DNA of 64,000 bases from Icerya purchasi (Eukaryota; Arthropoda; Insecta; Hemiptera; Monophlebidae). Every line of letters starts with the position of its first letter. Position 1 is the first letter of the stretch. Positions 21,549-33,205 of the stretch are shown one piece after another. The position numbers were made by a program, and so were the translations under genes. The notes under the pieces are model-generated. The model was not told the DNA's origin. It did no database searches and saw only the letters and a program-made list of their open reading frames with translations. The DNA is taken from contig CM077115.1 of assembly GCA_039619475.1 (NCBI GenBank), positions 514,682,815 to 514,746,814 of the forward strand. The letters run 5' to 3'.

Positions 21549-24500
21549 CTGAAATAACAAAAAATCCCGCACTATGCATAAATTTAAAAATATTATACAG
21601 AGGCAAAACACTAAAAATTATAAATTATAACATCTACAGTAGTGATGGTAGTATAATTCTTCGGTAACGCTCGATATCTATTGGCTGTTTTAAATTCAAA
21701 TAATACAAGATAACATTCTTTATTAGTAGCGCATCTGACATATTCCTCCTGGCTTCAAAAATAATATTAGCTTTCAAAGTTTGGGTTTAAAAGGAGAAAA
21801 CCGTACGTATCTAATGAATTAAAGCTTATAGCTGCTCCATCAAGCAAGAAATCAGGTAACGCTCTTGTGGATACCGTGTCATATGATGCAATTGTGTTTC
21901 TCTTCGTCTGCTTATTATATACTGGGATTGTGTGTTCTCATTAGCTTTTGAAGATTCGTTAAATGCGCTTCGTTAATGTAAGAAAATATTTCCACTTATT
22001 CATACCAACAATATAACAAGTTTGGTTAGTATCAGTGATTGTATGTAACCTAACAATAAAGTAACTAACCGACGTGCGCAGTTCGAAATTTTTTTTAAAT
22101 TTTCGTTCCATCTACAGCACTCCGTACTACACGCTGTAAATTACGCCAACATATATTACAAATAGTGAAAAACAGAAGCATAGACAATCATGAAAATATA
22201 CTGTTGTATTTAAACACATTGAACTATTCTAAGCTCAAGTTAGCCTATAATAAACGTGGAGAATGTACAAATTAAGATGACAACCTCGTGTCATTCACTA
22301 CTTTGTAATTCACTTTATTATCCTACGTCAGAGAAAGATTTCACTATCAATGACAATTTTAACCACCGATTTTTGAATCTCAACCGCCTTTACCCAAATA
22401 AAAGGTTGGATAAGCAATCCTCGTGTAATTCAAAAATTTTCTATTTTCTCTTTCCATGATTCCGGTACATTGTTCTCTAGCAGCTCACTTCAAAGGCTGC
22501 AATTCTCTTTTTGTTCATCTGCTATATCATATAATATATACCGATATTCAGAAAATACCAAACAACAAATTGCGAAAATTAACAAATGATTTTCCACAAT
22601 TCGGAAGTCAGTAAAATTATATTCCGAGTTTTAAATAATTGAATTTACAGGCATCCAACGAGTTAAATCTCTGAGAAGCAGGCGAACTTTATAATGAAAT
22701 GAAACGTGAAACATACGAGCAAATTCTGAATGTGATGCTATTAATGGAAAAATTACAAAAATATTAATGATTACTCGCTTCGTGTATCATCACAACATCA
22801 CAAAGCTTTTAATAACATTGTATAGGGTAAATTATGGCCAATTATCATTAAAATGGGCCTTCTATAGCATAGTCTTTCTTACTAAGACACTACATTTTAA
22901 AAACCAATGCTGTTAGAATAAATACACCTACAGGATCAAATTCTTCTGAAGTGGAAAAAAAGAAAGACAAGGATCGTTCTGACACCTCTTCAAAGTGATC
23001 TAAAAAAAAAAAAATCGCCGACAAAACAAAACCCTGACAACAAATAAAATATAAAATCATAAACATGCTATAATAATTTAATAATTTTAGATATATAAAA
23101 AAATGGCATATATAACTCAATCCTACAAATCACACCAAAAGGACCCCTAATTCTCTAATTCTCATAAAAAAGTAAATTTCAACTGACTACGGTATTTTTA
23201 AACGTTACATAAAAACATTATGTGATTTTTCATATTACCTCCGGCGAAAAAATTATACATATATATGTGGTTCGCATAAACAATATAAATAAATAAAATT
23301 TCTACTTACGGTATTGGATATTCGATAGTGCCATTAAGATCTTCTTGAATTTCAAATTCAAGATCAGAAGGACAAGTAACATCACCAAATGAAAAATTAG
23401 GTTTGTTTTTATACCTGCATAAAAATAAAATTCAATTTTGATCACGAAATAACTATAAATCATTTTAAAAAAAAAAAAACACAATTTTAATACAATGAAA
23501 ACGTGTACTCCTTCTTTTAAAGGCCACTATTTCATTTTTTTACAAATATATAGTTACCTATAATGCTTTCAAATAAACATGAAATCGTAAACGAATCTAT
23601 GTCACAATCAAAAGTAGAAGAATTTCCAAATTTTTTAGAAATCAATTGGACCTACTTTTTAAAGTAAAAAAATAAGTTTGTTCCCACTATTTTTCTCGAT
23701 AAAGAAAATATACTGTTTTCCTTCTAGTTTTAATATTACAAAATAACTTTTCACTGAAAAACAAAATAATAAAAACATTCTTTACCTTACATTTTAATCG
23801 ATAATTTAACCGTCACTAAAATTACAAAAAAAAAAACATAAGCTGTATTAAAAGTTAAAAGAAAATTAACAATTTAATTAATTAAATATAAATTGCCAAA
23901 CCTTAACCGTTGGTTACTTTACGTTAAAAAACGTAATTACGAGTATTTTAAAATTTTAATTTTAATAAAAGTATTACAAATTCGATTTGAAGTTTATAGT
24001 GGAAATTACAACGTTAAGTATAATTCCAATTTTTGAGAAAGCAGCTTCTTCCACAACATTTCTTATCAGTTTTTGATAATACATGACTGTAAAAAATATT
24101 ATTTACAATGATAACCTGCTTCCTTAAAATACAAAAATAAAATCAGAGTTATTTATTTCCAGGATCAATATATACAAAATTAAATAACTTCTCTTAGTTG
24201 TAAATACCTCGAAAAAGGATAAATGTTTTTTTTATAATATTAAAACGCATTTTAATTTTTCACTTTAAATGATTTTCTGTTTTCGAAAATGTCTTTCAAC
24301 TGTTTTTATTTTTTTTCCTATTTTACAACAAATTCCCGGTTTCCTTTCCCGATATCCAAAATTTCTGATTATTTAAAATTATTTCTCAGTTGGGGGCCAT
24401 CACCTCGTAAATTTATAAAACTATAATTTCAAGTACAAAGTGACGTTAAAAAAAAAAAAGCAGAGCAACTATTAAGAGAAATTTTTTCCAAACCGGGCTG

Positions 24501-26528
24501 CAAATACCAAAGGAGAAAAAAAGTGCTTCTATGAAATCGAAGAATGTAATTTTTTACCTTTTTTATCCTAATTTTCAATTATTATCTTATTTCTTTAAAC
24601 AAACTTAAAACTTTTTTTATGTTAATTTTTCGATTTAAATTTGGTTTATTATTATTATTATTATATTAGCTTTTTCTTAATATTTACTTAAATTACCGAT
24701 GAAACTTTTCTAAAAAATTTTTCTTTTGCCAAAAAACTATGAAAAAATTCCAATCTTACAAAAATGTAAACCTAATTTAGATGAACGCCAAAACATGAAT
24801 TCAAATTAAATTGTTAAAAATACACTGAGAAGATATATTTTTCAAAATTTAAATTCGGCTTCCACGATTAATAGTATAAACACAGATACGTTAAATAATT
24901 CAAATAACGAAGGTAAAGATGCATTTAAAGTAGATTCGACGCTGAGTTAGTTCGTTTAGATTTCATAAAACAAATTGTAAACAACAACAAATTATTATAA
25001 AAGCAAAATTTGAGTACATACTACATATGTAAAACTCTGTAATTTAAACACCTTAAAACTGAAAAATAAAATATTTCTTTAATACAACTAATTTAAGTTC
25101 CAATCAAACCTTATTAATATTTGTAAAAATAAAAAACCTGAAAATACTAATGAAAAAAGGATACGTGCTTTAAACAGTTTTTAGATTTCGCCAGTTTTCT
25201 TTAATAAATCATTTCTTTCAAAGTTATTAAACAAAGCTGTACTCAATCGGATGGCAGCGATCTTAGTTCAAAAGTTAATGACATTTTTTAAGTAAATGTC
25301 TCTCATCGGTAATTTTATATAGTAGTACATTTATGATAGATAACAAAGAATGGAAATTCTGGAAGTGTTGCGCAAGGGGAAAACTTGTGAAAAAGTAAGA
25401 TGCACTATAAACATGAGTATGGGTTAGAACGCATCACAGTATTTGAAGTTATTTTATTAGCGAATGTTCAACAAACTTTTTGCAGTTTTCAAATGTTATT
25501 TAAAAAAAAAAAAAGTATTATTTCCGCGTTTTTATTTTTGCTGAACACGTACGATACGATCATACTTTCTATTTCCTATTTTATTTAATTACGATAATTA
25601 TATTATTAAACACTGTGGATTGAAAATAATACAATAATATATATAATAGATTCTTTTTACGAATTTTTCTTCTCCTTTTTTAACACTGAACTTTATTCAC
25701 AATTCAATGCACAACACGTCAGTTTTTCAAACAAAGTAAGTATTTCAAAAGGCACTACTGTAAGATTAAATTAAGCAAATTATATCATTACATACAGAGA
25801 TAAAAGAAATAGAGCAACAACAGTTGGTTAAAAAAATTACTCATTTGTTTATTTTTTTGGCATGTTGTAAATACAAGAAATATTTACAATTTTATACGTT
25901 AATATTGATAGTCGAAACTTCATAACTTACAGCCTTAACTTAGCTGGATGTACGCCGCCACTTCCTCCCATAACAATTATTCCTTTCAATTTTATATTGC
26001 TCAGGAATCTAAAATAAAACATAAATTAAAAAGAATGCACTATAAACAATTTTCCCGAATTGTATCGAATGGGAAAAACGAATAATTTACTTACGGAATA
26101 TTAAATAATAATTCTTGATCGACATCGCTTTCTACACACTGAAATCACAAAATAATATAAAAACAAAAAATATTAACGTATTTCTCAGGCGACAAAGAAT
26201 TAAAATACTAGCACAATTACAGACGGCAATCTAGAATCATTGTATTCACACAATTTACAAACATCTGAAATGTATTAACTGAATTATCAGTGTAATTACG
26301 TAAAAATAAAAATGTACCTATAATTAAAAATTTTAAAAAACTAACATCACATGTAAATCTTCGTTCCCATGGTTTAAATACGGTTTTCCCTGAATTTTCA
26401 GCACTTTCATTAAAACACTGAACGTTTTCTAAATCAATTTGAGTGTACAAACTATATCTAATACCCATTTCGGTGGAATCATCACTATGCGAATCATGAT
26501 GATGATGGTCATGAGATGAATGAGCCAT
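21341..26528 (-). CDS. PITHD1: PITH domain-containing protein 1 orthologue (complete, five exons)
   Basis: A complete gene of 205 codons plus stop, close to the 211 residues of human PITHD1. Exons on the minus strand are 26528-26346, 26138-26095, 26008-25931, 23414-23310 and 21548-21341; all junctions keep frame with GT-AG introns. The protein starts MAHSSHDHHHHDSHSDD, a His-rich leader like the His/Gly leader of vertebrate PITHD1. The PITH fold follows: YSLYTQIDLENVQCFNES, VFKPWERR, VESDVDQELLFNIPF, KLKGIIVMGG, ..HPAKLRLYKN, DLNGTIEYPI and NFGDDKTVVYYIGLRGEY. The PITH domain is shared with the C-terminal half of thioredoxin-like TXNL1, which docks on the proteasome; PITHD1 itself has no thioredoxin fold. 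The start ATG is supported by an in-frame TAA at 26546-26544. No key block is missing. Confidence 0.93.
23310..23414 (-). CDS. PITHD1: PITHD1 exon 4
   Basis: A 105-bp exon reading YKNKPNFSFGDV ... FEIQEDLNGTIEYPI. The acceptor is TTTTATGCAG and the donor ACC|GTAAGT. It is separated from exon 3 by a 2.5-kb AT-rich intron with no recognisable element. Confidence 0.92.
25931..26008 (-). CDS. PITHD1: PITHD1 exon 3
   Basis: A 78-bp exon coding for FLSNIKLKGIIVMGGSGGVH and then PAKLR. The acceptor is TTATTTTAG and the donor CT|GTAAGT. It corresponds to the central beta-strand block KLKGIIIMG of PITH domains. Confidence 0.92.
26095..26138 (-). CDS. PITHD1: PITHD1 exon 2
   Basis: A 44-bp exon, too short for an ORF scan, coding for CVESDVDQELLFNI plus two bases. 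The acceptor is GATTTCAG and the donor CC|GTAAGT. It matches the conserved VESD.D.ELLFNIPF block of the family. Confidence 0.9.
26346..26528 (-). CDS. PITHD1: PITHD1 exon 1
   Basis: Codes for 61 residues from the ATG (26528-26526) through FKPWERRFTCD, with the donor GAT|GTTAGT. It is phase 0 at its 3' end. Reading past the donor would add residues foreign to the family before a stop, so the donor is well supported. Confidence 0.88.
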
Positions 26529-27154
26529 TTTCAAATACTTAGTTTATATAATAAAAATGAATTCAATAAACGTTTAAACAGTAAGCTAAAATACACCTCT
26601 CAATTCTATAAACCGATTTTGCAATCAAATTCAGGAGAACAAATTACAAATTTCATTGTTTAAAAGCCGTTATCAGAAAAGAAACATTTCCAATGACTAA
26701 CAAAAGTTTAATTCAGATGTTACACTGAAAGCGGTAACCTATTTCGTTCTATTTGCAATGCAGCACGATCGCGATGTTTCCTTTTTGATTTTTTCCCGTG
26801 TTTGTGCCAGCAGATCTTAGTTTTCTTTTATATTTCCATAATTACAGGATTCTGATGCAATAGTTTTTGGTTAAGAGTTAAATTTGTTTTTATACTACGT
26901 AGTTTAAAATTAAAATTTTCGGTAAAAACCATGTCACTACTAGAAATAATATTTAATGTTTCGAACTAGTTTACGTAGTCCTATATCAAAAACTAAATTA
27001 AAACCAACTTGGCTATTTTACATAACTTCGACTTTGTAAATTATACTTTTTGCCCTCAAAATAGAATTAAAAATATCAGTCATTGGTTTCAGCGTCAATA
27101 ACTCGTGGATTTTCCGTAGCAAGTGGGTTATTAATACTTATAAATTGATAAATT
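26529..27154. other. PITHD1 5' flank
   Basis: The upstream region of the minus-strand PITHD1 gene. It contains a slightly GC-richer patch around 26760-26800 (GCACGATCGCGATG). No promoter element could be called with confidence. Confidence 0.35.
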
Positions 27155-27690
27155 CTAGGGTTTCCAACAACTCTGCATTTTATATAGTGCGTTCTTTTTA
27201 TTAATTATACCTATTTTTAATAGAATGACAACAGATCTCCAAAATAAACTTAGTTGCAAACCCACCTCTCTATTAAAACTATAATTAATTATAGTTTCAA
27301 TAGCTTCTCTAACTTGTCTATTATTAAACCTATTAATTTTAATTAAAATTTTCGTTTTATCCAATTTTAATGTATGAGCAGAAATTGTTTTATGCTCTAC
27401 ATATGTTGACTTTCCTTCTCGTTTATGTGTACAATCTGCTTTATATTCTTTGTCCAACATAACAGTTACCACATGCACAAGAAATCTTGGAAACACCAAC
27501 CGTTCGATATTGAAACCAATAGCGATGGCCCTTTTTTGATGATGTACCATGTAAAATATTTTTAATAATAACGTGGTTTTTATCGAAAATTTTAACTTTA
27601 ATTGTAATATGAACCGAAAAAACTCGTTACGCATTGTAATTACAGTACACTTGTAATTTTCTAGTATAAACTTATATGCCATTGCCGAAT
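27155..27690 (-). pseudogene. Penelope-like retroelement, C-terminal fragment
   Basis: An open minus-strand stretch of 175 codons. Its distal half, from DCTHKREGKSTYVEHK through H.....LDKTKILIKINR, NRQVREAIETI, NREVGLQLSLFWR, has the spacing of the C-terminal tail found after the GIY-YIG endonuclease in many insect Penelope-like ORFs (H...(T)xH....(F)..TKIL..E.....R..REAIEI......N.E.GL.LS..W). The N-terminal part is not recognisable and there is no reverse transcriptase nearby. The assignment rests on pattern only. Confidence 0.5.
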
Positions 27691-28314
27691 ATACCTTTTG
27701 AAAATATAACCTGATTATAGAAAAATGCGATATTGAACAATATTTTTTTTATTTATGTTTGCAGTAGGATTTTTAGGATTTCATTTGTTTACATTTAATT
27801 TAGAATAATTTTTTAAAGAATGTATGAATGCTAAGCTTTATATCAAGCTTGTTATGTTCCCAATTTTTCTATTTTATTTTTAAATGCATTATTTTTTATG
27901 AAAATACGCTTACTGCCAGCTATGTGCATTTTCAAAAGAAATAATGTATTTGAAAAATACGCCCTTTACGCTCCGCTGCATTTTGCTTTTGATCTGCAAG
28001 CAGCCTAAAGTAAAACTTGATTAATGTTATAAACACAAAACAGATGATTTTCACCTGGCATTTTTTTTTTGTTTTTTATTAAACAGTTTCGCGATAAAAG
28101 GAAAATCTTATATTTTAATTAAGAATTGCTTACTGAACAAAAACTGAAAAAGAAATAAATTGTCAAGATGAAACCATAATTTACAACCATTGGTAAGTTA
28201 ACGTTTGTAATTATTATAAAAGTTTTTAAGTTCTGTGTGCGGTGTTATGAATAAAAAGAAAGTTTAATTTTAAAGTTGTGTTAACAAAGAACTAACGAAT
28301 AAATAAAATGTTCC

Positions 28315-29365
28315 TTTTTTTTTTTTAATGCTGGGTCCGTCAAAAAATACATTGGCCCAAGAAGAGGGAAAAGGGTGAGAAGCGGAATCAGATATTTATG
28401 CGATCAGATATGGAAGATGAAAAATATTCAAGTGCCGGAATGACCAAAGGCGATGGCAACAGAAGGAAAAGAAGAGGAAATGGTTTGTAGGACACTGTGG
28501 GAATTTGATATAAGAAGTACTTCATGAGAAATTAGGGAAGAAGCAATAAAAAGGACGACATGCAGGATAGCAGTAGACTCGGCATAGAAAACTGAGCAGA
28601 AGGAAGGGAGTTTGAAGGTTTCAGAATAATTTAAGGAAGGACAAAAGAAGCCTGAACCAACTCCATTGTGTCCTTTGGAGCCATCAGTGAAGATTGCAAA
28701 GTGATTATGGAAAAGAGAGCCAAAGGAACTTAAAAACTCTGATTTTACAACATGATGAAGGATAGGTTTGGTAGGGCAAGTTAAGAGTAGGCAATTAATA
28801 GGATGTAAGAGGGTGGAAAAGTTCAAAGAATAATATGGTGGCTTGTCGTATGAATAAAATATGGAGAAAACTGAGAGAGACGGGTAGATGAGAGATACTA
28901 TTGGGGTTTGCTGATGGTAAATCGCCAGCTGCAGTGGATAGAAGAATAGGAATTAACAATGGAGGAAGAAGAAATAGGTGGACGTTTGATTAAAAAACGG
29001 TAACCTAGAAAGGACCTTCGAACGAAAAGAGTAGGGATGAATGATTCGGATGTAAAGTGAGAATAGAAGTAGACTTCTTAACTCTCAGACAAATGTGAAG
29101 ACGAACACTCTGGACACGGTCGAGTTTAGAGAGCAAGGATCTGGAGAAATTTCCATAGATAAAATAACAATAATCAAGGACAAGACGAATAAAGAATCTG
29201 TAGAACATTAGTAGAATGCATGGATCTCCATCCCAATTAGTATGGGAGAGAGACTTTATCAGATTGAGCCTTTTGAGGGAAGACAGGTAGAGATGGTTGA
29301 TGTGATTATAGAACAAAAGACGACTAGACAAATGCCTAAATAGCGGAAAGAGGAAGAAAGAGGGA
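28315..29365 (-). pseudogene. RNase H non-LTR ORF2 fragment G (RT thumb to RNase H)
   Basis: The longest fragment of this family toward the 5' side. On the minus strand it begins in the thumb region after the reverse transcriptase core (HINHLYLSSLKRLNLIKSLS, FIRLVLDYCYFIYG, SLLSKLDRVQSV). It continues to the RNase H first motif (FAIFTDGSKGHNGVG) and AESTAILHVVLFIASS ... ISNSHSVLQTISS. The 3' part after about 28430 jumps directly to the tail, so the second RNase H half and the Cys/His module are deleted. It ends in an A-run, seen as T at 28315-28326. Confidence 0.8.
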
Positions 29366-29597
29366 TCGCATCGTTATTTATGACAAGACTAATTAGAGAT
29401 GGATCAAAAGGACGAAGAGTAAACACAACAGAAGATTTAATAGATGAAATTTAAAAATGGATATTTGATAAAGAATTTTTTAACGATGTTAAAAATTTTT
29501 TGAAGTTGGAAGCTAATGGCAGAAATATGGCAATGGGAAGCGGCGTAAAAAAGGGAAGGAGAACTTAGAGGTATGGAAGCAGTATTGATGAAGTAGA
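29366..29597. other. Spacer between two retroelements
   Basis: Short AT-rich segment with no recognised coding content. It may be the 5' side of fragment G with no surviving motif. Confidence 0.25.
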
Positions 29598-29918
29598 TGT
29601 TGAATGAAAAAAAAATAAATAAAGGAGTTAGTATTGAAGATTACACCACTTATTACATTACACTGGAGCAAACACACCTGACGTTGGAATGTGTCACTTG
29701 CAGATACTTCTAAATACTAATAATTAATCAGTGAATCAGTTGCTTATATATATATGTAATAATCGTAAATCTTTGTAGCCAGTACTGAATAATAACTGAA
29801 TAATTTACAAAAATAGCATTAGATAATAAAATTATTTATAAACTTGGAACTGGGAATTATGTATAAAATTAAAAACTAAAAGAAATTTAAAAATTACAGA
29901 GTTGATTACATTCCTACA
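29598..29918 (-). repeat. Probable 3' LTR of a Gypsy element
   Basis: On the minus strand the polypurine tract AGAGGGGGGGAT is followed at 29918 by TGTAGGAATG, the expected start of an LTR. A TATATATATAAG box near 29735-29750 and AATCTTCAATAC further on fit an LTR promoter layout. The far end is placed at the first CAACA (29598), which gives TGT...ACA ends; that boundary is a guess because no second LTR is present. Confidence 0.5.
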
Positions 29919-31210
29919 ATCCCCCCCTCTGTAAAAAATAAAAATAAAAAAATTCAGAAGTAGACAAATAATAAAGATTAAGTAAAATGTACTGGGAATT
30001 TGATAGTCCTGCCAGATCTTGTAATAACTTTTTTTATGAAATGATTACGAGAGATGGTTTTCTTGTTGTTGGTTCCATAACTGCTGTTCCTTGCCACTAA
30101 ATGGCAAGTCTTCAAAATGTATCATTCACGACACTGTATCCATGGTTGGCGATGTTCTTAGCATCCCTTTTGCTGGGTTTGATGTTGAGGTTGGTGGTGC
30201 GAAATCCTGGACAACCACTTTGACCTGCTGCTGAGATTGTTGCTAGTTTGTTACTTGAAAATTCACTTTCTAGGAAGAACGCTGAAATAACACAGCCAAT
30301 TAAGATTAAGCGTTGGTTTGTTCCATAATCTAAGATAAACGTTTTACCCTTCCATTTGATTACTCAAAGTGGTCCAGTGAAAACCAGTTGTAGTGGGGAA
30401 CAAGCTGAATCCTGTTGTATCAAGATATGTGTGCAAATTGCCAATTCTTGTTTGTGTGTGAATGATACTAACTGGAGTGTGTTCATAACCTTTTGCACGA
30501 TACAGACATATGATTCTGCGACTTTGAAAGCATCAATATTTTTATCATCATTCCATAGTAAACCTCCTAGAATAGTAAGCTGGGTGCCAAACGCTAACTA
30601 GGCTGAGGAAATGTTTGCATCCGATTTTATAGCTGTATAACGTCCTAGTAAAACCAGTGGTAATGAATCTAGCCAATCTCTAACAGCACATTTTAATGAT
30701 GCCCGATGCCATCACTGGAGTATTACATTTGTAATTGGGTGAAAGCTATTGTTTTTACGAGGTTGACTCCTAAAATTCTTATTACCTCTAAAAACTGTGT
30801 GCTGGTAAACTGTTTGTCACGATCTGTTGTAAAACAGTAATGTATTCCATAACAGGCGTCCCACTCACAGACAAAAACTGTAGCAATTGTTTGTGCCAAT
30901 ATATCACCCAAGGATGTAGCTTTTGGCTGACGTGATTATATTGATCAATAAATATGCATAAATATGTGAATCCCCTGGATTCTAGCAGAGGGCCTACAAT
31001 ATCTATGTATACAAATTGGAACTTCTGTGATTCTAGAAATTTTTGTAGTAGTGATTTTTTAATGTCCTTTGTTGCATTAGACCACCAGTACTGTAAAGTG
31101 ATGGCTTTTACTGCACTGTCTGGCCATTGTGTGATACAGAGATATGTCCGGCAACTGGTCTGCTGGTGCAGCTTCACCCAGATTAGTTCTTTAAAATGAG
31201 CAGTGATTTT
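29919..31210 (-). pseudogene. Ty3/Gypsy pol remnant: integrase to pol C-terminus
   Basis: Read on the minus strand from 31210 down: WSNATKDIKKSL, then the integrase core VYIDIVGPLLESRGFTYLC and FIDQYNH; frame-shifted, TTDRDKQFTSTQFLEVIRIL. Then follow LPLVLLGRYTAIKSD, a C-terminal domain with LAICTHILIQQDSACSPLQL and VFTGPL, a basic strand WKGKTFILDYGTNQRLI, and a terminal ITRSGRTIKFPVHF just before the polypurine tract. The order matches Ty3/Gypsy pol. Frameshifts and stops make it inactive, and gag, protease and reverse transcriptase are absent. Confidence 0.8.
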
Positions 31211-31789
31211 TTGCTGCTTTGCCGGAGCAGTTATTTTGAAACAAAATTATTTATTTGAGTCCATGAATATGTCTGATAAGGTAATTGAAACCGATCGGAC
31301 GAGAAGATTAAAACGCATTTTATATCATTTTTAAATGTTTATAAAGCTTTTTAAAAATTGTTAGTGTATTTAATTTATGTTTATTTACAAATAATTAATG
31401 TTATTCATATGTGTCAATTGTGAATAATAATTTGCTTTTAATATAATTTAGTAACTGCAACATTTGGACTTTCATTTATTTATTTATTTATTTAATTAAC
31501 AAAATTATTATTTTTACCCTCACACCTGAATAATAGATAACAAATATTAATATTTTTTTACATAATTAAAAATATTGTTATACTAAAAATTTATAAACTT
31601 AAATTTGTAACTATATAAAAATTAAAAAATTTAATTACTTATGTTAACTGCGTCCTAGATTATTTATTAGAAGAAATTATGTTTTACAATAAAATTAAAA
31701 ATATAAATATTTTTAAAACAGTATTCATAAGATTTTAAAAAGTAGAAATACATGTAAATCATATAATGCATTTTAATGCAACAAGAAAA
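31211..31789. other. AT-rich spacer
   Basis: Very AT-rich sequence with TTTATTTATTTATT runs near 31470. No gene or element was recognised. Confidence 0.3.
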
Positions 31790-32650
31790 AAGAAGTTTTT
31801 TTCCCCTTTCCTTCAACAATCTGCAGATATTGCAATCAGTAGAAATGATCTAGGCAGAATAGCATGAAGCATCAATCCAATGACCCTAGTCAACCTTGCT
31901 GTATTAGATCTAAATAAATTAACGGATTATTCAAATATCACGCGGCCGCAGCCTTTTTACCCAACGAGTTGAGGGATCAGATATATTTTGATCTGCAGGT
32001 CAATAACCAGTACGTTTGTATTAGCCACCAGCCAGTCAAAGAAGGCCTTGTATCTCGATTTTACTAATTCAGTAACAGACGGAATCCGCAAATCTCTTCT
32101 TATCATTGTATTCGATAGAAACTACAGTGCACTGACTATCTTATGTAAGATCTTAGACTCAACTGATTGAAGACGGCATACATGTAATTTTTTAGCAATT
32201 CTCCAAAGTTCAACACCATATGTCTAGATCGGCTTAATTAAGCTATTGTATATTAGTGTTTTATTTTCTAATGATAATCTGGATCGAGTATCCAACAGCC
32301 GCGAGAGGAATCCATATCGCCTTCTTATTTCACCAATTTTGATGGTAATATTTTTGATGGTAATATGTCAATCCTACATAAGGCGTTTATCCAGGTACAA
32401 GTCTAAGTGCCTTATATTACTTACCTGAGAGATACCATTCCCACCTAGATAAGCTAGAGATGCGATGCCTCTCTGCAATGTAAAAGTGATATGGCTACTT
32501 TTCCCTTCGTTGATCCTTATCAAACAGTCTGTCAACCATGATTCTAAATGGGTAAGTGTTGCTGCAAGTAATTTATTGCTCTAGTCACATCAGAATCAGA
32601 AGCAATTATGCATGTATCATTAGCAAAGGTGCACAGCGTTGCGTTGGTAC
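31790..32650 (-). pseudogene. Jockey-clade reverse transcriptase remnant
   Basis: On the minus strand, from about 32640 down: LCTFANDTCIIASDSDVTRA, the YADD catalytic block with F-A-N-D instead of YADD, and then LIRINEGKS-like, HL..LGWNG-like and RRRYGFLSRLLDTRSRLSLE. The latter continues NKTLIYNSLIKPI and TYGVELWRIAKK, a hallmark of Jockey-clade reverse transcriptase thumbs (LENKLLLYK..LKPIWTYG.QLWG.A). Many stops are present. The 5' side ends abruptly at 32650 where a hAT-like MITE candidate begins. Confidence 0.8.
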
Positions 32651-32653
32651 TGA

Positions 32654-33205
32654 CAGTGGCAGATCCATGGGGGGACACCCCCCAAGAACCAAAACCTCTA
32701 TGAAAAAATTTGTAATAACAGAGAAACTTAATTTATGTTATGAAAGATTTGTATAAATTTTACCTGTGGATTTAATTAAAACTAATATTTAATACTGTTT
32801 TCTAGTAAAACAATTAATGTTACATTTTAATTTAATTTTAAACCTAACTGTCATCGATCTTTTGCCTTTCTTATTTATTTTTAATTTTTATTTGTAATAT
32901 AAATGAAAATAGTTCAATGAGAAATACATACATATTTTTTATGTGCTCACAAATAAAGAATTCAGATCAGATTACTAACAAAAATAAAAAAGAAGTAAAG
33001 TCTAATAAAAATACTATTTTTCTTACTATTTCTAAACTACCATATTAGCTAGATTTTTTTTTTTTTTTTTTATTTTTCACCTAAAAATAAAAGTAAATTT
33101 AAATTAAATAGTAATAATTATGTATTTTAAAAACATTTTTAAATTTCTAAAGGGTCGCTATTTGATTTTCTTTATGAAACAAAGTATTTCTCAAATCTGC
33201 TACTG
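32654..33205. mobile_element. Candidate hAT-like MITE
   Basis: The left end CAGTGGCAGATCCATGG and the right end CAAATCTGCTACTG are imperfect inverted repeats of the CAGTGGCGGATC type seen in hAT elements. The flanks ggTACTGa and ccTACTGt share five central bases of a possible 8-bp target duplication. The interior is AT-rich and non-coding. Confidence 0.4.
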
